Origin: a virus | Virus record (IMG/VR): IMGVR_UViG_3300021440_000483 | Span: 1-24,415 of that record | Strand: one strand, 5' to 3' | DNA length: 24,415 nucleotides | Part shown: piece by piece, positions 1-5,298 of the stretch | How positions within the stretch are numbered: position 1 is the stretch's first letter | How the letters are laid out: every line of letters starts with the position of its first letter | The notes under the pieces: generated by a model | What the model was told of the DNA's origin: nothing | The model's database searches: none | Seen by the model: the letters and a program-made list of their open reading frames with translations, nothing else | Program-made: the position numbers and the translations under genes

Positions 1-2
1 AA

Positions 3-779
3 GATCAATTTCAGCTACCAAAGATTGCAGGATTTGACTTTATTGATACGGACTTTAATCCTAAAGTTTTGGCAACGAAAGTTGGGCGGATACATACGTT
101 ACCAATATGTATGAGTGACCAATATCACAATAACATTAAGTTGGAAGTTGGTGATATGGTAGTGTTTCACGATATGGTTTGTCAGAACCGCAATAAGTTT
201 CAGGAGAATATCTTTTTTTGCGATTACTTTAATATATATGCCTTGATATTGGATGGTAAATTATTTCCTTTAGAGGAAGTTTTCTTTTCAGAGCCAATCA
301 TTGATAAAGGCAAAGAAATAGGGTGCTTTAAAGTAGAGGATAAGGTATCAAGTATAAAGGCTATAATATTTGAGGTATCAACAGTTTGTTACGATGCAGG
401 TTTAAGAAAAGGGGATATTGTTTATTTCACTAAAAATGCAGATTATCCGATTACTATTGCCGGGAAAGAACTTTACAGAATGTTTTTGCGGAATGTAATA
501 GGACTTGAGAGAGGTGGAGTATTAATTTGCTTCAAGAATAAGCTCCTTGTAAAGAACGTAACAGAATTAGGTAAGGTTGGGGATATTGAGAGGATATATG
601 CTCACAATAGTTTGCAAACAGGAATAGTTGTTAATCCGGGTAATGTAGCTGGTATTCCTGTAGGCATGAAGATAACATATTTTAAAGTAGTAGCTTCTGA
701 GGTAACTTGGAAGGGAGAGAATTATTCGTTTATTGAAGAATCAAATATAAAATTTACATACGATGGAATTAAATGTTAA
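3..779 (+). CDS. Protein with three tandem GroES-like barrels (5' end outside window)
   Basis: The frame is open to the left edge, so this is the C-terminal part of a longer protein; a TTG at 69 is not needed as a start. I read three successive GroES-like units. Unit A (about nt 18-299) has VGDMVVFHD and then LDGKLFPLEEVFF. Unit B (about 300-512) has KGDIVYFTK and then IAGKELYRMFLRNVIG. Unit C (about 522-776) has TGIVV, VGMKITYFK and then WKGENYSFIEESNIKF. Each matches the C-terminal half of the GroES encoded next door (VGDKVAYTD, then IDGVDYVYIKEGDLI). Unit C also starts with an N-terminal-like strand (NKLLVKNV). No canonical mobile loop is obvious. The gene overlaps groES by 17 nt and heads the chaperonin operon. 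By inference it is a fused or divergent co-chaperonin, or a lid or adaptor for the phage GroEL. The repeat reading was made by eye; the remote homology is moderately sure, the function is not. Confidence 0.6.
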   Translation, partial: DQFQLPKIAGFDFIDTDFNPKVLATKVGRIHTLPICMSDQYHNNIKLEVGDMVVFHDMVCQNRNKFQENIFFCDYFNIYALILDGKLFPLEEVFFSEPIIDKGKEIGCFKVEDKVSSIKAIIFEVSTVCYDAGLRKGDIVYFTKNADYPITIAGKELYRMFLRNVIGLERGGVLICFKNKLLVKNVTELGKVGDIERIYAHNSLQTGIVVNPGNVAGIPVGMKITYFKVVASEVTWKGENYSFIEESNIKFTYDGIKC

Positions 780-1050
780 ACCAATCCTTGACAGGATAAT
801 CATCAAGCAGAGTGAAGGCAGAGAAGAAATTGCCGGGATGATAATTCCTGACAGCGAGAGAGAAAAACCTTTACAAGGAACAGTTGTTGCAGTAGGTCCA
901 GGATTTAGAAATTCAAAAGGTGAGATTGTTCCGATGACAGCGAAAGTTGGGGATAAGGTAGCTTATACCGATCATGCAGCAAGCAAAATTGAAATAGATG
1001 GTGTAGATTATGTTTACATTAAAGAAGGTGACTTAATATTGATATTTTAA
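763..1050 (+). CDS. groES: Co-chaperonin GroES
   Basis: The product is a 95-residue GroES (Cpn10), the usual family length. It forms the heptameric lid that closes the GroEL cage in the cytoplasm. The N-terminal strand is KPILDRIIIK (residues 6-15). The mobile loop (about 16-33) carries IAGMIIPD, whose Met-Ile-Ile stands where E. coli has Ile-Val-Leu for docking to GroEL. Then come the core strand GTVVAVGPG (39-47), a roof loop (about 45-58), VGDKVAYTD (62-70) and the closing segment IDGVDYVYIKEGDLI. The ATG at 763 lies inside the preceding gene, so translation is probably coupled. No Shine-Dalgarno is present. With groEL in the same operon this gives the phage a complete chaperonin pair. Identification is secure; partnership with the phage GroEL rather than the host one is inferred. 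Confidence 0.95.
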   Translation: MELNVKPILDRIIIKQSEGREEIAGMIIPDSEREKPLQGTVVAVGPGFRNSKGEIVPMTAKVGDKVAYTDHAASKIEIDGVDYVYIKEGDLILIF

Positions 1051-1236
1051 ATGTTTAGCTACTGTTATAGCAATCGGTTTTTATGGTTTCGTATTTTAGG
1101 GTATGGGCTTAAGATAAAAGATGTATCTATACATGGACTTACTTTTTCTGAGAGGAATAAACTGGGAGGGAAAATTAACCAAGGATTTCAAATAGGTAAA
1201 TGGAGAATCTCTTATTTATCAAAAAACGGCAATTAA
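1051..1236 (+). CDS. Small conserved-looking phage protein, function unknown
   Basis: This 61-residue basic protein starts at the base after the groES stop codon (TAA then ATG). Its recognisable pattern is WFRILGYGL near the N-terminus, LTFSERN in the middle and WRISYL near the C-terminus. From memory, small proteins with this FRI-GYGL / FSERN / WRI pattern occur in many phages, especially of Bacteroidota, without an assigned role. It has no signal peptide or convincing membrane segment. Tight packing between groES and the next gene supports it being real. Its place in a chaperonin operon does not by itself imply a chaperone function. Confidence 0.7.
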   Translation: MFSYCYSNRFLWFRILGYGLKIKDVSIHGLTFSERNKLGGKINQGFQIGKWRISYLSKNGN

Positions 1237-1557
1237 ATGATAGAATGTATTTGCATAGATGCCACAGGAAAGCCTAAAGAGGTTCACGCAGGGCAATGGG
1301 TTCAACATGGATTTAAGTATCACATAACTCATGTTTACTATCATCCTTTACAAGGTAATATGATGGCTTGCAGTTTACATGAGGTAAGGATGGATAAGAA
1401 ATCGGCACCTTATGAAACTTATAGATTAAGTAGATTCGCTTTTACTCAAGATGATTGGGATAAATTAGTCGAATTATCTCAAGCTTGTAGTGAATTGGAT
1501 AAGGTTGATATTATTAAGATTTTAGAGGCAAATGAACTTGAAATAATTGAGAAATGA
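1237..1557 (+). CDS. Hypothetical phage protein (106 aa)
   Basis: It starts directly after the previous stop codon. The N-terminus reads CIDATGKPKEVHAGQWV, followed by a segment of beta character (YHITHVYYHPL, MACSLHEVRM) and PYETYRLSRFAF; the C-terminal third is acidic and helical. Small phage proteins opening with a C-I-(D/N)-x-x-(G/N)-(K/R)-PKEI-type stretch followed by W(V/L)-x-x-G are, from memory, common among phages of Bacteroidota and lack a known role. It overlaps the next gene by 4 nt (ATGA), which supports cotranslation. No catalytic motif is seen. Confidence 0.7.
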   Translation: MIECICIDATGKPKEVHAGQWVQHGFKYHITHVYYHPLQGNMMACSLHEVRMDKKSAPYETYRLSRFAFTQDDWDKLVELSQACSELDKVDIIKILEANELEIIEK

Positions 1558-1835
1558 TAACTCCTACAAAAGAAAAAATAGCCAAGGCAGAAACATTAAG
1601 TAAGTCAATCGTAAAAGATTTAGACAGTCTTGTGAATCTGTATTTCAATAATTACGATTCGGCGAAGGAATATTTTGAAACTGCTAATATGGATTGGAAG
1701 AAACATTGTTACAATGTAAATCGCCGGCAGAAACTTGTAAAGGTAGATATAAATGCCTTTGAGAAAAGAGTAAAAGATATAATAGCTGAAAATCCTCGGT
1801 TCCAAGATAAAACAATTGACTTTACTAAACTTTAA
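1554..1835 (+). CDS. Hypothetical helical protein (93 aa)
   Basis: The ATG overlaps the preceding TGA. The product is small, lysine-rich and predicted almost wholly helical, with heptad-like hydrophobic spacing in its first half (ETLSKSIVKDLDSLVNLYF). Nothing in it is recognisable. It ends 12 nt before groEL, so it is the last small gene between the two chaperonin genes. It could be an adaptor or simply a passenger; no function is assigned. Confidence 0.6.
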   Translation: MITPTKEKIAKAETLSKSIVKDLDSLVNLYFNNYDSAKEYFETANMDWKKHCYNVNRRQKLVKVDINAFEKRVKDIIAENPRFQDKTIDFTKL

Positions 1836-1847
1836 TTAAATAACTAA

Positions 1848-3419
1848 ATGAGAGAAATTTTTTTTAACAAAGAAGCACGAGAGAAGATGCTTGAAGGAGT
1901 AAATGATGCAGCAAACGCAATTGGAAGCACATTGGGTCCACGAGGTAAAACTGTAATTATAGATCCGGGCAATGGCAATCCTCCGATCATGAGTAAAGAT
2001 GGAGTGACAGTAGCGTCGTTACTTGATTCGAGAGATAATCTTAAAAAGACAGGGATTATGTTAATCAGGCAGGCTTCGGAGGCTTCGGTGAAGGATTGCG
2101 GTGATGGTACCACAACGAGTGCTGTATTGTGCCAATCAATGATAAATGCTGGGGTAGACGCTGTAAGTAAAGGAGCTAATTCTCAGGAGATAAAATCGGG
2201 GATGGAGAAAGCTGTGGCAAGTGTAGTAGATGCCTTAAAAGCTATGTCAATACCATTAACAGATAACGATATGATAAAAAGTATCGGGACAATATCTGCT
2301 AATAATGATACCGAAATCGGGGAGAAGCTGGCGGAGGCTTACGGAAAGATTGGCAACAAAGGAATGTTGACGATTGAGATGTCAAAAACACACAATACAT
2401 TTGTGGAAATCATGGAAGGGGCTGAAATGCAAAGAGGGTATGCAAATGAGAAGTTTGTAACGAATCCTGCAAAGATGACTGTGGAGTATGAAAATCCTTA
2501 TGTGTTGGTGCTGAACTATGAGGTAAAGACAGTAAAGCAGTTGGAGCCTATTTTGGTGGAGTTTTCAAGAGTTTACGATATGAAAGCAACACCTTTGGTA
2601 ATAATTGCCAAGGGATATGAGGGGGAGTTTTACAATACAGCAATCGTTAATAAGGTTCAGAATGGAGCTAAATTGTGTTTGATTGAGGCTCCTAATATGT
2701 ATCAGCGTGAAGGGTTGGAAGACATGGCGACTGTAACCGGTGCAACCATGATTACAGACGATGCAGGGTTGAAGTTAGAAAGTGCAACAGTTAAGCACTT
2801 AGGAACTTGTAAAAAAATCATTGTAAGCAGATACAATACATTGATTGTAGAAGGTTCCGGCGACAAAGAAAAAGTAGAATCATTTAAGAAACAGATTGAA
2901 TCAGATATTGATTTCGCCAAAGAAGAAGCTGTAAAAGAAGTTCATGAAAAACGTCTTGCAAGGTTGTCGGGGAGTATCGGGGTGATTTATGTAGGAGGGA
3001 ATACTCATGTAGAACAGGTAGAAAGATTGCATAGAGTAGATGATGCGAACAAAGCTATTAAGTCGGCTATTGAGGAGGGGATTGTTGCCGGTGGTGGGGT
3101 TGCTTTGATAAGGGCAAATTCAGGTTTTGCTATTCCATTGGTAGGTGACGAGGGTGTTGGAGTGCAAATTGTTTCAAATGCTTGTTATGCTCCTTTGGAA
3201 AGAATGTTGAAAAATTCGGGAGAATCTTACGGTGTAATTTCTAAAGTAAACACTTTTACAGGAAGTAAAGGCTATAATGTAAAGACAGGCGAGTTTGTCG
3301 ACATGATTGAGGCGAAGATTATAGACCCAGTAAAAGTTGTAAGATGTGCGTTGCAAAATGCGGCTTCAGTAGCTGGGCAGGTAATAAATAGTGATGTAAT
3401 GATTGTGGAGATGGGATAA
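1848..3419 (+). CDS. groEL: Chaperonin GroEL (phage-encoded, tail-less)
   Basis: This is a group I chaperonin subunit of 523 residues against about 545 in bacteria. ATP-site elements are intact: TLGPRGKT (28-35), SKDGVTVA with Asp51 (E. coli Asp52), CGDGTTT with Asp86 (E. coli Asp87), RVDDA with Asp399 (E. coli Asp398), and EEGIVAGGGVALIR (409-422). The apical domain is divergent. In the substrate/GroES groove Tyr198 and Phe203 are kept, but Lys202 replaces E. coli Tyr203, Tyr262 stands at the place of Leu259, and the usual APGFGDRR stretch is replaced by APNMYQREG. The protein stops at IVEMG and lacks the Gly-Gly-Met tail. A bacterial-type terminator follows. It should be a functional ATPase with altered client or lid binding, probably serving virion proteins encoded downstream (inference). 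The ATG at 1848 follows an A/T-rich leader. Confidence 0.97.
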   Translation: MREIFFNKEAREKMLEGVNDAANAIGSTLGPRGKTVIIDPGNGNPPIMSKDGVTVASLLDSRDNLKKTGIMLIRQASEASVKDCGDGTTTSAVLCQSMINAGVDAVSKGANSQEIKSGMEKAVASVVDALKAMSIPLTDNDMIKSIGTISANNDTEIGEKLAEAYGKIGNKGMLTIEMSKTHNTFVEIMEGAEMQRGYANEKFVTNPAKMTVEYENPYVLVLNYEVKTVKQLEPILVEFSRVYDMKATPLVIIAKGYEGEFYNTAIVNKVQNGAKLCLIEAPNMYQREGLEDMATVTGATMITDDAGLKLESATVKHLGTCKKIIVSRYNTLIVEGSGDKEKVESFKKQIESDIDFAKEEAVKEVHEKRLARLSGSIGVIYVGGNTHVEQVERLHRVDDANKAIKSAIEEGIVAGGGVALIRANSGFAIPLVGDEGVGVQIVSNACYAPLERMLKNSGESYGVISKVNTFTGSKGYNVKTGEFVDMIEAKIIDPVKVVRCALQNAASVAGQVINSDVMIVEMG

Positions 3420-3442
3420 AATTAGTTAAACCTTTAATGAAG

Positions 3443-3478
3443 AAAATCCTTGATTATTAAATTAGTCAAGGATTTTTT
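3443..3478 (+). terminator. Rho-independent terminator after groEL
   Basis: An 11-bp stem (3443-3453 with 3466-3476, core AATCCTTGA / TCAAGGATT) and a 12-nt loop end in a run of six T. The T-run is shared with the TTTG of the promoter element that follows, so the terminator and the next promoter are fused. Confidence 0.85.
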
Positions 3479-3518
3479 GCTACCTGATTGATACGGTTTA
3501 AGTTGTGTAGTATTTTTG
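3476..3518 (+). promoter_or_regulatory. Phage late-type promoter P1 (TTTGCTACC-N26-TATTTTTG)
   Basis: TTTGCTACC (3476-3484) is followed after exactly 26 nt by TATTTTTG (3511-3518), a perfect match to the Bacteroidota -7 box TAnnTTTG. The same pair recurs at three other gene boundaries in this window. The -7 box lies 22 nt before the ATG at 3541. The upstream element is farther from the -7 box than the usual -33 TTTG, which suggests an activator or altered sigma (inference). Confidence 0.75.
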
Positions 3519-3540
3519 GGTAAACTAAAACTTAAAAGCC

Positions 3541-4842
3541 ATGGCTACCAACAGATCGAAAATGATCAGCTTGACTGATTACACAACTGGAGCAGTATTT
3601 ATGCTATCATCTTGTGCTATTATTAACTTTACGCAAATCGGGGCGAATGATACCTCAATTACGTATATAAATCAGAGAGGGAAACTTTACAAACGTAGAG
3701 TAACACAAACTCCTGCTCAAATTGATACAGCGTGTATCAGCAATACTGTTCACATGATGCAAGCAATAACACTTGAATCTGGAGTTGTATTGTGGTTGAA
3801 TATTGACAGAGTGATTTATGCAGACGTTTTGACTGCTTCATCTCCATTGGTAACAGCTATCACTTATGATAACTACAACAATGATATTACAGTTTATAAA
3901 GCATCGCTGCCAACTGCGGCAAACTTTGTAGCTGCAACAGACAATATGTTCGCTGTAACTACCCAACCTAAAGGTGGTGTACCATCAAAAACACGTTACA
4001 TTAATAATTTAAGAATTTCTCGTTTGGCTCAAGAGCGTCCTTTGGTGTCGCCTGTAATTAACTTTACAACTCATGTAAAATCTGCAACAGGAGTTATATT
4101 AACTGCCGGTACAGGGTATACTTCTCCAACAGTATCTATTACAGGTGGTGGCGGAGTTGGCGCAACAGGAACATTGAATACAAAAGCTATCACAGCGACA
4201 GTTGTTGCGGGTGGAACTGGCGGAACTCCTGGTGCCGTAACAATAACAGGAACAACTGGAACCGGTACTAAATTCCAAGCAACAGGAACAATTAATGGTT
4301 CTGGAATTTTAACAGGAGCGTTAGTGGTAACAGTAGCTGGAGATTATAGTGTGCCGATAACTAATATTGCAATTGAACCGGTAACAGGTGGTGGTTTAAC
4401 TGGCTGTACAGTATCAGTAAGTTTAGGCTTACAATCTTTTGCAATTACAGCAAATGGGTCAGGATTCACTTCATATCCATTATTTACAGTAGTAGATGCC
4501 ACAGGTATCAATGGAACGATAACAGCAAATATGCTTGTAGAAAGTCCATTGGTAATTGCAAATGGTGGTGTCGATATTAGTACTGCTGTAACATTAACAT
4601 TCTCGTCAGGAACAACAACTGCTGTGGCAACTGCAACGGTAAGTTCTTCTTTACAAACTGTAACAGCAACGAGTTTATCAAATGCTGGGGCATACAAAAA
4701 AGGAACCGATACTTATCCAACATTGACAGTAAGTGGAGGTAGTGGAGCATTAATTATGGTAGATGCCCATAAAACCGAGTTTGATAAAATTCAATGCGAA
4801 GAGGTGATGAGTACTATTCAAACAGCTATCAATGCACTTTAA
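3541..4842 (+). CDS. Repeat-rich virion protein, probable fibre or decoration protein
   Basis: This 433-residue protein is very rich in Thr, Gly, Val and Ala. Residues 1 to about 180 form a distinct N-terminal part with mixed beta character. Residues about 185-405 contain at least four divergent beta repeats, each with a Gly-Tyr-type turn followed by a Gly-rich turn: GTGYTSPTVSITGGGG (190-205), GDYSVPITNIAI (267-278), GSGFTSYPLFTVV (306-318) and GAYKKGTDTYPTLTVSGG (383-400). The last 25 residues (HKTEFDKIQCEEVMSTIQTA region) are helical, so the repeats may be inserted in a compact domain. Gly-Tyr-Thr-Ser repeats of this kind are common in phage fibre and decoration proteins. It has its own late-type promoter and a terminator behind it, so it is a one-gene unit, probably highly expressed. 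A virion role is inferred from composition and position; the exact structure it belongs to is unknown. Confidence 0.6.
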   Translation: MATNRSKMISLTDYTTGAVFMLSSCAIINFTQIGANDTSITYINQRGKLYKRRVTQTPAQIDTACISNTVHMMQAITLESGVVLWLNIDRVIYADVLTASSPLVTAITYDNYNNDITVYKASLPTAANFVAATDNMFAVTTQPKGGVPSKTRYINNLRISRLAQERPLVSPVINFTTHVKSATGVILTAGTGYTSPTVSITGGGGVGATGTLNTKAITATVVAGGTGGTPGAVTITGTTGTGTKFQATGTINGSGILTGALVVTVAGDYSVPITNIAIEPVTGGGLTGCTVSVSLGLQSFAITANGSGFTSYPLFTVVDATGINGTITANMLVESPLVIANGGVDISTAVTLTFSSGTTTAVATATVSSSLQTVTATSLSNAGAYKKGTDTYPTLTVSGGSGALIMVDAHKTEFDKIQCEEVMSTIQTAINAL

Positions 4843-4861
4843 TTAATATTTGTTTTTGAGG

Positions 4862-4894
4862 AATAGGCTTGCAGAAATGTGAGCCTATTTTTTT
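4862..4894 (+). terminator. Rho-independent terminator
   Basis: The 8-bp stem AATAGGCT (4862-4869) / AGCCTATT (4882-4889) has a 12-nt loop and ends in a run of seven T (4888-4894). The loop contains GCAGAAATGT, which is also in the loop of the terminator at 18496-18531. It ends the transcript of the 3541 gene. Confidence 0.85.
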
Positions 4895-4922
4895 GCAAAA
4901 TTGTTACAATTCTGTAATATTG
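4892..4922 (+). promoter_or_regulatory. Host-type promoter with embedded operator-like inverted repeat, before the terminase genes
   Basis: TTTG (4892-4895) and TAATATTG (4915-4922, one mismatch to TAnnTTTG) are separated by 19 nt, the normal arrangement for the Bacteroidota housekeeping sigma factor. Between them lies AATTGT-T-ACAATT (4899-4911), a perfect 6+6 inverted repeat around one base that could be an operator. It lacks the CTACC extension of the other promoters in the window. A transcript starting just after the -7 box favours the ATG at 4963 as start of the next gene. Confidence 0.45.
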
Positions 4923-4962
4923 AAAATTGATGTTTAAGTTTGTGATACTTAAATTAAATGCA

Positions 4963-5298
4963 ATGATACGTCCTAAAGTAATAAAAGACAAAGCCTGTCT
5001 TGAATATATTGAGTATTTAGAGGCTCAATTAAAAACTCCTTATGCGGAAGCCTTCTTATCTTTAAAGAGAATGGTGGACCAAGGTACAACTCAAATCAAA
5101 GATATAAAGTTTGATGTATTTGACGACCAAGGGGAGAGAACCTTTAAGCAAGCAGCTAAATTCACATCTCAATTAAAGGATTGGTATTCTGAAATGGAAT
5201 ATTTTAAATCTAAGATTTCTCCGGAAGAGATGGAAGCTATGCAAGGTGTAACGAAAGCCGAAGGGGTGGAGGAGTTTCTTAAAGGTCAGAAAAAATGA
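4963..5298 (+). CDS. Candidate terminase small subunit
   Basis: This 111-residue, charged and mostly helical protein ends with a 4-nt ATGA overlap with the large terminase gene. Position and size fit a small terminase subunit, which recognises phage DNA and regulates packaging. No clear helix-turn-helix can be pointed out; the N-terminus (IRPKVIKDKACLEYIEYLEAQL) could be part of a DNA-binding or oligomerisation helix bundle, and the C-terminus is an acidic helix. In-frame starts exist upstream at 4927 (TTG) and 4930 (ATG), but these fall next to the -7 box at 4915-4922, so I prefer 4963, which has an A-rich leader. The identification rests mainly on gene order. Confidence 0.5.
   Translation: MIRPKVIKDKACLEYIEYLEAQLKTPYAEAFLSLKRMVDQGTTQIKDIKFDVFDDQGERTFKQAAKFTSQLKDWYSEMEYFKSKISPEEMEAMQGVTKAEGVEEFLKGQKK

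Noticed and set aside
1-3419. Host chromosome origin because of groES and groEL
   Set aside because: Small phage-type genes between them, divergent tail-less GroEL and direct continuity with terminase, portal and capsid genes show a phage locus; no junction to host DNA is seen.
4344-4697. Minus-strand frame of 117 codons inside the repeat-rich virion gene
   Set aside because: A complement of Thr/Gly/Val repeats; no independent start region or similarity.
4927-4962. TTG/ATG starts at 4927/4930 for the candidate small terminase
   Set aside because: They are within a few bases of the predicted transcript start; the ATG at 4963 has a proper A-rich leader.
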